NCBI GenBank assembly: GCA_016713985.1
Contig: JADJOD010000016.1
Coordinates: 1 to 64,000 of the forward strand
Source: Lewinellaceae bacterium
GTDB lineage: Bacteria; Bacteroidota; Bacteroidia; Chitinophagales; Saprospiraceae
Direction of reading: 5' to 3'
DNA: 64,000 nt
In this document: positions 1 through 10,569 of the stretch, one piece after another
How the letters are laid out: each line of letters opens with the position of its first letter
How positions within the stretch are numbered: position 1 is the first letter of the stretch
The notes under the pieces: generated by a model
Seen by the model: the letters and a program-made list of their open reading frames with translations, nothing else
The model's database searches: none
What the model was told of the DNA's origin: nothing
Position numbers and translations under genes: made by a program

Positions 1-928
1 TCACCCCGACCTGCACATTGGCAATGGGAGCGTCTCTGAAAATAACATCCTGCCAATCCGTGCCTTCACCGAGTGCGGCGGGGTCGGGGAAATAATTATT
101 GCCCTTCAATTCGTTGTACATCTGCGCAAATTCGCCGGCGTTGGCTAAGGAAAGTGTTTTAGCAACCTGCTGGGTTCCATAGTACGACCCGGCGGAAAAA
201 ACGGCTTTCCGGCCTTCCACGCCGCGTTTGGTGGTGATAATAATGACGCCGTTGGCGCCCCGGTTGCCGTAAATCGCCGTGGCGGAAGCATCTTTCAATA
301 CTTCGATGCTGGCTACGTCCTGTGGATTAACGAATGAGGCGTCGTCGAGCAACATACCGTCCACGACATACAGGGGGTTGGCGTTGTTGAGTGTACCCGT
401 TCCGCGGATACGAATTATAGCGCCGCGACCCGGTTCGCCGGAAGCGGGTGAAACGTATACCCCCGCCAGTTTGCCCTGCAAGGCCTGCTCGATCGAAGCG
501 GTTGGAATCCGTTCGATGTCTTTGGCCTTCACCGTGCCTACCGAACCGGTGAGGTCGCTTTTTTTCTGGGTTCCATAGCCCACTACAACAACCTGTTCGA
601 TGAGCGTTTCACTCTGCTTCATCACAACATCGATCTGTGTGCGGCCGCCGACCGGAACGGACAAGTCGGCATACCCGGTGTACGTGAGGATCAACACGGC
701 GTCCGGGCCGGCCACGGTGATGGAATAATTGCCGTCATAGTCGGAAATGGCGCCGTTATTGGCATCTTTTTCTTTTATGGTGGCGCCGATCACCATCGAA
801 CCGTCGGCAGCGTCGGTGATTTTCCCCGATACCCGTAACTGTGCCGACAACATCGGGGCGAACAGCAAACTGAACAGTACGGCAAAACCTGTCCGGTTGC
901 TTTTGAGTGGTGTAAATATTTGCTTCAT
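1..928 (-). CDS. SusC/RagA-type TonB-dependent outer membrane receptor (3' end outside window)
   Basis: The first 309 residues of a SusC-type receptor, which imports oligosaccharides through the outer membrane with TonB energy. A signal peptide covers residues 1-29. A carboxypeptidase-regulatory-like beta-sandwich follows at about 31-105, then the SusC linker VVVGYGTQKK at 113-122. The plug domain contains IRIRGTGTLNNANPLYVVDG at 162-181 and the SusC hallmark NRGANGVIIITTKRG at 222-236. The barrel lies beyond position 1 of the window. The start is the ATG at 926-928, which gives a clean signal peptide. It lies 49 bp downstream of the GH3 gene on the same strand and is probably the last visible gene of the glucan operon. 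Any SusD partner would also lie outside the window. The class is certain; the beta-glucan substrate is inferred from the neighbours. Confidence 0.93.
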   Translation of the reverse strand, partial: MKQIFTPLKSNRTGFAVLFSLLFAPMLSAQLRVSGKITDAADGSMVIGATIKEKDANNGAISDYDGNYSITVAGPDAVLILTYTGYADLSVPVGGRTQIDVVMKQSETLIEQVVVVGYGTQKKSDLTGSVGTVKAKDIERIPTASIEQALQGKLAGVYVSPASGEPGRGAIIRIRGTGTLNNANPLYVVDGMLLDDASFVNPQDVASIEVLKDASATAIYGNRGANGVIIITTKRGVEGRKAVFSAGSYYGTQQVAKTLSLANAGEFAQMYNELKGNNYFPDPAALGEGTDWQDVIFRDAPIANVQVGV

Positions 929-977
929 ACGATTAAGTATTGTACGCCGGAACAAGAGTCCCGGCTATGGTTTGATT

Positions 978-3206
978 CTATTCGGTCATACGCACTTTCA
1001 CCCGTTTCAAATCCCCGGAGTTTCCGCCGACCATGATCTCGTATTCGCCGGGTTCCACGCCAAAAGTCATGTCCCGCCGGAAAAAACTCAGGTCGTGTTC
1101 GTTGAGTTTGAATGTAAGTTTTTTCGATTCGCCGGCCCGGAGCAGGACCTTTTGAAAACCTTTTAATTCTTTTACCGGACGCGTCACGGAGCCGACCAGG
1201 TCGCGGACATACAACTGGACCACTTCCTCGCCATCCACACTTCCCGTATTGCTCACAGTAACAGCGATTTGCAACGTTTCTCCCTTTTTAAAAACGGCTT
1301 TGTCGGGTTTGGGCTCGGTATAGCCGAAAGTAGTGTAACTCAACCCGAAACCAAATGGCCATTGCGGGCTGTTGGGCGAATCTATGTACCTGCTCGTCCA
1401 TTTCGAATTGGGGTCATACGGGCGGCCCGTATTTCTTTCGTTGTAAAAAACGGGTACTTGCCCGACACTTCGCGGAAAGGTCATCGGCAGTTTGCCGGAA
1501 GGGTTGTAGTCGCCATACACCACGTCTGCAATCGCGTTGCCGGCTTCCGTGCCGAGCCACCAGGTTTCCAGGATAGCCGCCGCGTTTTCGGCTATTTTGG
1601 GCAGGGCCAGCGGGCGTCCGTTCATCAGGATCACGATGACGGGTTTGCCCGTTTTTATCAGTTCAAGCACCATGTCTTCCTGGACGGCGGGCAGTGAAAT
1701 ATCGGCCCGGGCTGCGGCTTCACCACTCATCATGGCTTGTTCTCCCACCACGGCCACCACCACGTCGGCTTGTTGTGCCAGGGCCCGAGCCGCCTCGAGT
1801 CCGCCATTTTTAGCGACAAAAAACTCGCAACCACTTTCAAATAATACTTCCGCTTTGGTTTGTGCGCGCAAACCTTCCAACACGCTGATACAATCGTTCG
1901 AATTGCCCGCGCCGTTCCAGTTGCCGATGAGTTCCGTTTTATTGTCGGCCAGTGGGCCAACGAGCGCGATTTTTGCCGTTTTTTTCAGCGGCAAAACGTT
2001 TTTTTCATTTTTCAGCAAGACGATACTTTTCCGGGACACTTCGCGGGCCGCGGTGCGATGCGGTGCGCTCAGCAACTCCGTTTTCTCCCGGGTTTCATCG
2101 CAAAATTTATACGGATTTTCAAACAAACCCAGTTCAAACTTCAGGCGGAGCACCCGTCGTACGGCCTCGTCGACCAGGATTTCAGAGACCTTTCCTTCCC
2201 GGACAGATTGTGCCAGAAAACGCTGATAAACAGCACCTTGCATATCCATATCCACGCCGGCGTTCAGGGCAAGTTCACCCGCTTCCTTTTCATTGGCGAT
2301 CACGCCGTGGTTCACCATTTCATTGATGGACGTGTAATCGGTCACCACAAAACCGCGGAAGCCCCATTCCTTGCGAAGAATATCGGTCATCAGGTATTTA
2401 TTGCCCGTTGCGGGAACGCCGTCGTAGTCGTTAAAAGAAGTCATTACAGTGGCCGCGCCCGCGCGAACCGCCGCTTCATACGGCGGCAAATAGTATTCGC
2501 GGAAAAACCGTTCGCTCATATCCACGGTGTTGTAATCCCGCCCGGCGAGCGGGGCTCCGTAGGCGGCATAGTGTTTTACACAAGCGAGCATGGCGTCGGT
2601 ATTGCCGATTTTTGGGCCCTGAATGCCACGGACACGGGCTTCCGCGATCCGGCAGCCGAGGTAAGTGTCTTCGCCGGCGCCTTCCATAACCCGGCCCCAG
2701 CGCGGGTCGCGGCTGATGTCGACCATTGGGGCAAAAGTCCAGTTCAGGCCGGCGGCGCTGGCCTCCGTGGCGCCCACCCGGGCGGATTTTTCGATGGCTG
2801 CCAGGTCCCAACTGGCCGCTTCGCCGAGGGGTATGGGGAAAATGGTTTTGTAACCGTGGATCACGTCAAAACCGAACAGAAGCGGAATTTTCAGGCGGGT
2901 TTCTTCCACGGCAATACGCTGAAGTTCGCGTACAAAACCAACCGTGTGGCTGTTAAACAGGTTGCCGCAGGCGCCCGATCGAATATCATTTTTGTAACCT
3001 TCCCGTATGGTCGGCCCCGTGGCGCCCCAATCGGTGGTGTAAAGGGTGAGTTGCCCGATTTTTTCTTCCAGGGTCATGTCGTCGAGCAGCGACAATACAC
3101 GTTCTTCAATGGCTGCCGAGGGACGGTATATTTGTGCCGACACCTCGCCGGCAAACAAGCCCTTGAAAAACAAGAGGAAAATAAACAGTTGTCTGTAAGT
3201 TATCAT
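978..3206 (-). CDS. bglX: Glycoside hydrolase family 3 beta-glucosidase, exported
   Basis: A 742-residue GH3 enzyme that releases glucose from the non-reducing ends of beta-glucosides. The N-terminal signal peptide covers about residues 1-24. The (beta/alpha)8 domain carries DPRWGR at 167-172 and KHYA at 211. The nucleophile region GFVVTDYTS puts the catalytic Asp at 290 (TDY replaces the common SDW). The alpha/beta sandwich follows, then a C-terminal fibronectin III-like domain from about 650. Length and domain order match BglX-type periplasmic enzymes; the symbol is given by family resemblance only. It starts 11 bp after the GH144-esterase stop, so the two are surely cotranscribed. Some Bacteroidota GH3 enzymes act on sophorooligosaccharides made by GH144 glucanases, and that pairing suggests beta-1,2-glucan as substrate. 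The exact linkage cannot be read from the sequence. Confidence 0.93.
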   Translation of the reverse strand: MITYRQLFIFLLFFKGLFAGEVSAQIYRPSAAIEERVLSLLDDMTLEEKIGQLTLYTTDWGATGPTIREGYKNDIRSGACGNLFNSHTVGFVRELQRIAVEETRLKIPLLFGFDVIHGYKTIFPIPLGEAASWDLAAIEKSARVGATEASAAGLNWTFAPMVDISRDPRWGRVMEGAGEDTYLGCRIAEARVRGIQGPKIGNTDAMLACVKHYAAYGAPLAGRDYNTVDMSERFFREYYLPPYEAAVRAGAATVMTSFNDYDGVPATGNKYLMTDILRKEWGFRGFVVTDYTSINEMVNHGVIANEKEAGELALNAGVDMDMQGAVYQRFLAQSVREGKVSEILVDEAVRRVLRLKFELGLFENPYKFCDETREKTELLSAPHRTAAREVSRKSIVLLKNEKNVLPLKKTAKIALVGPLADNKTELIGNWNGAGNSNDCISVLEGLRAQTKAEVLFESGCEFFVAKNGGLEAARALAQQADVVVAVVGEQAMMSGEAAARADISLPAVQEDMVLELIKTGKPVIVILMNGRPLALPKIAENAAAILETWWLGTEAGNAIADVVYGDYNPSGKLPMTFPRSVGQVPVFYNERNTGRPYDPNSKWTSRYIDSPNSPQWPFGFGLSYTTFGYTEPKPDKAVFKKGETLQIAVTVSNTGSVDGEEVVQLYVRDLVGSVTRPVKELKGFQKVLLRAGESKKLTFKLNEHDLSFFRRDMTFGVEPGEYEIMVGGNSGDLKRVKVRMTE

Positions 3207-3217
3207 GGATCGGAAAA

Positions 3218-5392
3218 TCAGTTTGGTTTAACCTGTGCAAATAACCACTCCAGCGTTTCGGGATTGTAATACGTCACGTCCCAGATATCGTGATTAAGGG
3301 TTGAATATTCGGTGTATTTAACCTTTGCCCCGTTTTTTTTGAGCGCATCCACGATATCTGTGGAAAACCTGGGGTAAACAACTTCATCGAGCCTGCCGTG
3401 AAAAACCCACAAAGGAATATTCCGGATGCGTTCGGCGAGTTTCGGGTCGCCGCCGCCGCAAAGCGGCATGCCGGCGGCAAACAGTTCCGGCCGGCGCATC
3501 AGCAGGTCGAAGGTGCCGAATCCACCCATACTTAAACCGGTGATATACACCCGGTTGCGATCAATTTGCGGGTTTTCCCGGAGCATCTTGTCGATCATTT
3601 CCAATACCATACGCCCCGGCGCCGTAGGCTCGGGCGCAAACAGCATATCGGGGTTTCGGCTGGTTCCACCCCACCGGAGGTCTTTCGGGCACTGAGGTAC
3701 GAAGAGATAGCAAGGGTGTTTTTCCCGCATTTCTTTTTCACAAAACGCATGCACGCCATTGTTCATTTGTGAATAATTGTCCGATCCGCGTTCGCCCGAA
3801 CCGTGTAAAAATACAACAAGCGGGTACTTTTTCCCGGCTTCGGGGTTCCCGGGTTCCATCAGTTGGTAGTCCAGTTTATGGCCGGCAGGGTCGCGATAAG
3901 TTTCACGGCGGAAAAAACTGTTGCGGTCGACCGGCACATCCGGGTTGGGTTGCGCCTTTTCACCGTCGGCCCATTGAATACCGCTTGCAAGTTTTTGAAA
4001 ATCAACCTTTTCAAGCCATCCTCCGGTAAAACCTGCCCGTTTCAGCCCTGCGACGATGTAGGGATTTTTTTTCATCAGGTCCCACAAAAAACTGCTGCGG
4101 TAATTTTCGATCATCAGCACGATCGGCCCCTGGTCAATGCCCAGGTAATCCTTATCAACCCAATAAGGCATGCCGGCTTGTGCGCTTTCCGAACTCCAGG
4201 TAAAACTTTCGTTGTAGCCGTCGAAAAAACCGTAGGGACCTACCGGCCAGCGTTTCCACATGGCTTCGGTGGCGGGAAGGCACACCTCCGGCGCAAAAGG
4301 AATGGAGGCAACAGCAGCGGTGGGTGCAATGGTGCCGTCGTCCAGCATATAATCGACGGCCGCCCCGCGGGCGCCGTAGCCGTAAAATCTTTGTTTTTTG
4401 CCGTCGTACTCTTTCTCGGTATCGCCGGGACCGTCGCCGGCAGTAAGGCCCCAGATGTTTCCACCGTAGCCCTTGAATTTCATAGGGTTATCAATACAAT
4501 GTTGCCTGTTGGCGAGGGTGGCTCTGCGACTGTTTTCAAAATAGTCGATGCCCATTTTTTTCATGTAGGGGTCTTGTATGCCCTTGAAATCGATCCAGCA
4601 ATGGCTGTACTGATGGCCGAAAAGCGGGCCAAAATTGACCATATCCTCCCCTTTATAATCGGCGCGGAAATAGGGATGGCACCAGGCATCCCACATGGAT
4701 GCGGGAACCGGGTGGGTCGGAGAACCGAGCGCCATAATCACCAGGATCATCGCTTCGTTGTAGCCCCGCCATTCGGAAGCCAGGAAACCCCGGTCGGGAA
4801 ACCAGCCCATACTCAGGCGGTTGTGGTCGTTGAGGTACCAGTCGAATTCAACACGGCGGAATAAAAAATCGGAGATATCGCGGATGGCCTTTTCTGTCGG
4901 GTTGTTTTGGTTGAAATAGGTCATGCAGGACAATACGCCCGCCATCAGCAGGCCGGTGTCGATACTGGACAACTCGACGTTTTCAAAACGCAGTGCGGTT
5001 TGTGTGTGCAGAAAGTGGTAGTACCAGCCCTTGTAACCCGCCACCCCCTTCATGGCCGGGCCCTGCGGAAGGTTTTTCAATACTTCCAGGGTTTTGAGCA
5101 CCCGCTCTGCGGCTTGTTGCCGTGTGATCCAGCCGCGTTCGGCCCCGACGAGGTAGGTCGACAAGCCGAATCCGGTGGCCGCAATACTGGAAAAATTGTC
5201 GGTCGGATAGCGGTCCGGTACCTGGAAATTATCCCGATGCGCCAATTCCCAGAAATACAGGAAATGCCGGCGCTGAACTTCATCGAGGGAATAGGGCGGC
5301 TTTTCCGCACCGATATTTGCAGTGGGTGTTTGTGCGTTTGCAGCAACACTAAAAAATAAAAGGTTCAATATCAATGCGATGCGAAGCAGCAT
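3218..5392 (-). CDS. GH144-like glucanase fused to an alpha/beta-hydrolase esterase
   Basis: About 724 residues in two enzymes. After a signal peptide (1-20) comes a glycoamylase/GH144-like (alpha/alpha)6 domain at about 25-450, with the family's opening pattern (RRHFLYFWELAH, then GFGLSTYLVGAERGWITR). GH144 members cleave beta-1,2-glucan internally. After a short linker comes a serine-hydrolase domain of the feruloyl-esterase/dienelactone-hydrolase kind, with the nucleophile elbow GLSMGG (Ser about 621), an acid in HGRLDEVV (Asp about 669) and a base in NHDIWD (His about 701). The fusion suggests that acyl or succinyl decorations are removed from the same glucan that is cut. An in-frame ATG lies 30 bases upstream (5422), but the chosen start opens directly into the signal peptide. 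Operon neighbours are GH3 and a carbohydrate-binding protein. The esterase substrate is inference. Confidence 0.85.
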   Translation of the reverse strand: MLLRIALILNLLFFSVAANAQTPTANIGAEKPPYSLDEVQRRHFLYFWELAHRDNFQVPDRYPTDNFSSIAATGFGLSTYLVGAERGWITRQQAAERVLKTLEVLKNLPQGPAMKGVAGYKGWYYHFLHTQTALRFENVELSSIDTGLLMAGVLSCMTYFNQNNPTEKAIRDISDFLFRRVEFDWYLNDHNRLSMGWFPDRGFLASEWRGYNEAMILVIMALGSPTHPVPASMWDAWCHPYFRADYKGEDMVNFGPLFGHQYSHCWIDFKGIQDPYMKKMGIDYFENSRRATLANRQHCIDNPMKFKGYGGNIWGLTAGDGPGDTEKEYDGKKQRFYGYGARGAAVDYMLDDGTIAPTAAVASIPFAPEVCLPATEAMWKRWPVGPYGFFDGYNESFTWSSESAQAGMPYWVDKDYLGIDQGPIVLMIENYRSSFLWDLMKKNPYIVAGLKRAGFTGGWLEKVDFQKLASGIQWADGEKAQPNPDVPVDRNSFFRRETYRDPAGHKLDYQLMEPGNPEAGKKYPLVVFLHGSGERGSDNYSQMNNGVHAFCEKEMREKHPCYLFVPQCPKDLRWGGTSRNPDMLFAPEPTAPGRMVLEMIDKMLRENPQIDRNRVYITGLSMGGFGTFDLLMRRPELFAAGMPLCGGGDPKLAERIRNIPLWVFHGRLDEVVYPRFSTDIVDALKKNGAKVKYTEYSTLNHDIWDVTYYNPETLEWLFAQVKPN

Positions 5393-5423
5393 ATCAGGAG
5401 GGTTTTGTAGATCGGTATTCACA

Positions 5424-5458
5424 AAGTGATAGTCTCACTTGAAGTGAGACTATCACTT
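5424..5458. repeat. 17-bp perfect inverted repeat in the operon
   Basis: AAGTGATAGTCTCACTT is followed, after one base, by its exact reverse complement. It sits between the six-repeat protein and the GH144-esterase gene. The right arm plus centre (22 bases) recurs unchanged at 25770-25791, so this is a dispersed palindromic element. It could act as an RNA processing or attenuation hairpin; there is no U-tract typical of an intrinsic terminator. Confidence 0.85.
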
Positions 5459-5470
5459 AATCCATCACAT

Positions 5471-8400
5471 TTACTGTTTGATAAACTTCGCGTTACCGAG
5501 CAACAAACCTTTCGGGTTGTAACCGGCAAGCATGTACACACCCGCCGGAAGTGCGGATACGTCGAGATCTACTTTCAGGTCTAAGTTGGTATTAACCGCC
5601 ATCACCTGCTGACCGAAGGCGTTGACCACTTCGAGGCGGCTCACGTCGCGGAAGTTGTCCACACGAAGCGTGGTGCTCACCGGGTTCGGCGAAATCACCA
5701 TCGGCTCGACTGGCAGCGGATGCCAGGTGCTGACGAAGCCACATTCGCCGTCGCCGATCACCACATCGTCAAAGTAGGAGATGACGTCCGAAACGCCGTT
5801 GCCGAGCATTTGCCAGTCAAAGAACACCGTAAACCGGTAGTACCTGGCGCCGTCAGGAGCTACAGAGAAGTCCGCAGTCAGGGTTTCCCATTCGCCGATT
5901 TTGGTGTTGGTTACCGGTATTTCCGTCCAGCCGAATGGCGGGTTGGCGCCCGATTTGTCCTGTTCCACCTTAAAAGTGAAGGGTCCGATGTGGTCCATCA
6001 ACACTTTGGCGTGCATTTGTTTCAACCCGGTCAGGTCAACCGGCGCGTCGAGGTCGGTGAACATACCCGTAAATTCTTCACCGTCAGCAGGTTTTACAAA
6101 TTTACCCACCTTGTCGGAAGTATTGATGCCGCCTTTGAGCGGGTTGTCCACCACCTGGAAAGGCTGGTTGAACGTCGGACCCTGCGCGAAGTAGTTGAAG
6201 TTTTTGGTCGATGCCGGCGTTTCAAAATCGAGGAAACAACCGTTGTATGCCTGCCGTCCCCACTTGATGTCGTCCACGAGATAGGTGGCTCCGCCGTCGT
6301 TGGCCGCATTAAAAAACAGGTACAGTTTTTTGTGCGGCGTACCGACATGCGCGCTGAAATCGATGTTGAACGTATGCCAGGTGTTGGACAAGTCCAGCGT
6401 ATCCCAAATTTCGACAGCTGAAGCGGCGCCGCCTTCCAGTTTAAAAAGGAAAGGCACGTTCGGGTTCGGCGACCAGACTTTCATCTGCAACTGGTTGTAT
6501 ACGCTGAGGTCGACAGGTTGGGCGAATTCATAACCAAAACCGGCAAAAGGTGCATTGGCCGGGTCGACATATTCACAAACTTTCAACGAGGGGTTATCGC
6601 TGGTTGGATGCGGATTGTTGATCGTCTTGACATCATTGACATCGCCGTAGGCGGTCACATAGTTGTGCTGGCACTCATGGTCTTCAATAATCAGCACATT
6701 CGGTACCGCATCGGCGCAGGGATCCACGGTTTCTAAGCTTTGTGTCAGGTTGTCGATACACCAGGACTCGCCGGCGGCTGCGGTGTTCGGATTAAAAACC
6801 AAACGTACTTCTCCAAAGTCCGTAATGGCGTTGTATTGTGCAAAGTTGAAGTTCAACGTTTCCCACTCGCCGGGCGTTTTGATCTCTACGTCCACCTCTT
6901 TGTTGCTCTGGGTCGCCGAGTTCAGTTGCATACGTAACAAATAGTGCCTACGGCAGCGGAGGCCGGGCTGAGCACGTCGATATTGAACTGCGGCAGTTGC
7001 GAGAGGTCGAAATTGCCCGCAACGTTGATGCCCTGAAGGGTCGACAGCGGCGAAGCGCCTTTTTGGTAACAAGCCACCTGGGTGGAGTTGTTGACCGTAT
7101 TGGGGCTCGGATTGGCGGCCGGGAAGGTGAAGGTGCCGTGAATGACGTCGTCCTGATCAAGCGGCTGCCAGCCTAATTTGGGCAGTGCCGACTGGAAATC
7201 TTCGAGGAGTTTGTCCTTCGGCGCCGAAAGGTTGATGTCGTCCACGTAATATACGTCACCCGGTTCGCCGTTTACGCCGGCGTTGAAAAACATAACTAAG
7301 CGGTCGTGGCCTTTACCCAGTTGGCTGGAAAAATCCACGCTGTATTCCACCCATTTGTTGATCTCCGTCACGGGGACGCTGACCTCCTGTTGCCCGGTTC
7401 CACCTTCTATTTTCAGCAGCAGGTTGCCGGCTTTCGGGGCCCAGAGTTTGAGACCGAACTGGTTGCGGGTGGAAAGGTCGATCGGATTTTCGTAGTCCGC
7501 CACCAAAGCGGCGTATTCCGTGCCCGCGCCGGAAGGGTCTTCGTAGCGACCTACACGCAGCGAGGGGTTGTCGACGTTCGGATTGGGATTTTTTACCACG
7601 GAGATATTATCCCAGCCGTTGTCATACACCGCGTTGCGGTTACAGTCGAAGTCGTCGATGATGTCCGGATTAGCCGCCGCGCCGACACAGGCGCCTTGTG
7701 GCAGGGCGACGATTTCGTCGATATAATAGGTGTCCGTTTGGTTCACAATACCCGGGGCAAAAGCCACGAGGATTTTGTCGAGGGTGGTTATGCCGGACAT
7801 GGAGGAAAAATCGAAGGTATATTCCTGCCATTTATTGGCCACGGCAATGTTCCTGCGAAACTCTTTAAAATTGCCGCCGCCTTCTAATTTAAACAACAAT
7901 TCGCTGTTTTTAGGCGCCCACATTCTGATTTTGATCTGGTTGTAAACAGACAGGTCAAGCGGCGCCGTCAGCGTGCCGAATGCAAAGGAATAATCCACCG
8001 TGCCGTTGGTAAAGGAACCGATGTTGGCGGTACTGTTCACCGGGCTCGGATCCGGGTTGGCGACAACGCCGTTGAAGGCGCCGTTGAGGCTCGTCCAGGT
8101 AATGCCCGAAGGTGTTTCATAATCTTCGATAACGTTTTCATTTTTGACAGCCACGAGGTCATCAAAATAGTAGGTGTTGCTGCTCGCATCCACACCCGGG
8201 TCGAAGAAAATGAAAATTTTTGTCAGGCCGGTCAGCCCTTCACCCTTGCTCATATCGAACGTGAGTTCTACCCATTGGTTGGCCGCCGGGATGGTGGCGG
8301 TTTTTTCCACAAATCCGACCCCTTCAAATTTCAGCAGAACGGGTGTCGCCGCCGAGCACCATACTTTCAGTTTAAAACGGTTAAAACCCGTCAGATCAAG

Positions 8401-8649
8401 TGGTTGTGCCAATGCCGGCACGCCGAACAAGCTGTATCCAAAACCTGCTCCCTTGGTGTATGAACCGACAAAACCGCTGTTGTTCAGCGCATCCGGTGCA
8501 GGGTTGGCAATCACGCCGTTGTAAGTACCGTCGAACTGTTGCCAGGCGAGATCGGATGTGCCGCCTTCAAAATCCTCGTACAGGACTTGGGCATTTGCGC
8601 CGAAATACCCGATTAAGGCAAATAACGCAGATAGAATCAATTTTTTCAT
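5471..8649 (-). CDS. Six-repeat T9SS carbohydrate-binding-like surface protein (one frameshift)
   Basis: A secreted protein of about 1,058 residues: signal peptide 1-20, six homologous beta-sandwich repeats of about 145-170 residues, and a T9SS type A sorting domain at the C terminus (VISPNPVSTTLRV to LLGNAKFIKQ). Each repeat opens with an acidic-aromatic motif (EDFEG, EDYETP, DDFDC, EDFQS, EDHEC, LDFETP). Each then has a core strand such as KLWAPKAGNLLLKIEGG and closes on YYVDD/YYFDD, resembling CBM11 or other galactose-binding-like modules. The reading frame shifts near 6945. Restoring one C in the ACT codon gives VGTYLLRMQLN and rejoins repeat 4, so this is probably a sequencing error. The position between two GH144 genes suggests it displays binding modules for the same glucan at the cell surface. 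Binding specificity is not readable. Confidence 0.8.
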
Positions 8650-8692
8650 AAGCGCTTCTTTTAAGAATTGGTTGGTGTGTATGAAAGTTAGT

Positions 8693-10569
8693 TTAATGTC
8701 CTTTATTCCCCTGAATCACGAGTTTCCTGGTCCATTTCGCGCCGTTTTCAGCCGATATTTCCAAAAAATACACCCCGTCGGCGAATCTTTTCAGGGGGAA
8801 TGTTTCAATCTGAACGCCGGAGTTCATCTCTTTCTCCCGAAAAAATATACGCAGGTTCCTGCCTGTTTCATCGGTTATTCCAAGGGTCAGTTTTTGTTTT
8901 TCACGGGTGGAAAATTCGAGGTTCAACATACCGTCCGGCGTCGCAGGATTCGGGTAAACGAGTACGTCGAATCCCATTTTTTCAAACGCGTTTTCCTCCA
9001 ATCCCGTCAGGTCTTCCACAAACCCTGCGGCATCCAGCGCGGGTTGTATTTCCGGATTTTGCATAAAAAGGTCCCACAAAAGCCCCGTGCGCGCATTTTC
9101 GATCATGGCTACAATCGGCCCCTGATCGATGGCCAGGTAAGAGGACGCATACCAGTCCTGATCCGGGTTAAAGGCGTCGTAAAAACCATACTGCCCCCAA
9201 AGCCGCCCGCCGAGGGAGCGGTAAAAATGCCGGAGCGCCGCAAGGCTTTCCTGCGGGGTGTAGGGCATGGAAGCGAGGGCTGCGGTAGGTGTGATCGTTC
9301 CGTTGTCGTTGGTCGGGTACGGGTCGTGCGCCGAATATCCCCAGGGGTCGTCGCTCGCGGTGAGGCCCCAGCATTCGGCAGAATAACCCGCGTGACCTTC
9401 CGGGTTGGCAATGCAGTGTTTATAGTGGATCAGCGCATGGTTGCGGTGACGCACGAAGTAGTTGCAAAACGCATCTTTTTTATGCCGCGGGTCAAATCCG
9501 AGGTAGGAATAATGGGCAAAAAACAGGGGGCCGCCGAGGGCCGGGCCACCAGCACCGGATAGCCGTAATAACTCGCGTTGTTTTTATAATTCCCTGCCGT
9601 CCAGCCACTTGTATACAGACTTGCCGGTACGCCGGGGGTCGGTGACGCCATCGCCAGCAGGTAAATGATCTGCGCCTCGTTGAAGCCGCGTATCTGGAAA
9701 TTCATTTGCCACTGGTAATTGGGCGACCAGTGCCAGTACAATACATTGCTGTTGTTTTTCCGGTACCAATCCCACTCTACGTCTTCCCATAGACCGGTGA
9801 TGATGTTGCGCAGGGCATTTTCCAGGGGGGCATCCGCATCGAAATATTGCCGCGCCGTCAGCAGGCCTTCCATCAGGAACGCCGTCTCCACGAGGTCGCC
9901 GCCGTTGTCGTACTGGCTGAAAGGAACAACATTGCCCGTGGAGCCGTCCATCCAGTGCGGGAATACGCCGTGAAAACGGTCGGCCAATTGAAGGAACGAC
10001 AAAATTTTGATCATGCGGTCGACAGCCGCAGACCGCGTGATCCAGCCGCGTTCCACCCCCACGATGATGGACAGGATGCCAAAACCCGAGCCGCCCGAAG
10101 TCACTATCTGCGGGTCGCCGTTGTTGCGTTCCCGCGCCAGCCCGCTGACCGGGTGCGCATAATCCCAGAAGTACCGGAAGGTTTGGCGTTGAACCATTTC
10201 CATCAACTGCTCGTCACTCATGGTTTTGGTTTCAGCGGTTGCCGTATCTGAAAAATCGCCCGATCCGGCAAACACCGTCGACCGGATCCGGTACTGTCGT
10301 GTCAGGTTCTGTCCCTCATCGCCCGTCCAGTCGATCAGCGAAGTCGCGGAAGCATCCACACTTTTGAGCAGGTTAAAACTGCCGCCGCCGTCTTCCGAGC
10401 GGTAAATCTGATAACCCGTAACGTTCGGCGAGGTGCTCGGCGTCCACGTCAACTCCACGTGGCTGTCGTAACCCGTAGCCGTCAAATTTCCCGGCGCTGC
10501 GGGGGGTTGAGCGCTCAGGCAACCCGCAAAACCGAGCAGGGAAAGGAATACGTATCGGAATTTGGTCAT
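8693..10569 (-). CDS. FnIII-GH144-like glucanase with T9SS sorting domain (one frameshift)
   Basis: About 625 residues after repair. The start is the ATG at 10567-10569, giving MTKFRYVFLSLLGFAGC with a possible lipobox (Cys 16). A fibronectin III domain spans about 20-105. The GH144/glycoamylase catalytic domain covers about 115-540 (FRYFWDYAHP, GFGILSIIVGVERGWITR, SYLAIDQGPIVAMIEN). A T9SS C-terminal domain begins at DVLVYPNPATPDGML. The frame breaks near 9543 in a G/C run: one missing base in GTGGCCCGGCC restores PALGGPLFFAHYSYLGFDPR. It is the first gene of the glucan operon, 43 bp upstream of the six-repeat protein, and is divergent from the alpha-2-macroglobulin-like gene. This paralogue is built for surface display, whereas the esterase fusion has no sorting domain. 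This suggests two cellular locations for the same reaction. Confidence 0.84.

Noticed and set aside
1860..3269. Long plus-strand open frame over the GH3 gene (469 codons)
   Set aside because: Antisense shadow of a well-supported GH3 enzyme; no family pattern, signal peptide or start context.
3863..4864. Plus-strand open frame over the GH144-esterase gene
   Set aside because: Mirror frame of a conserved enzyme in GC-rich DNA; its composition (His, Gly, Val-rich) is typical of antisense shadows.
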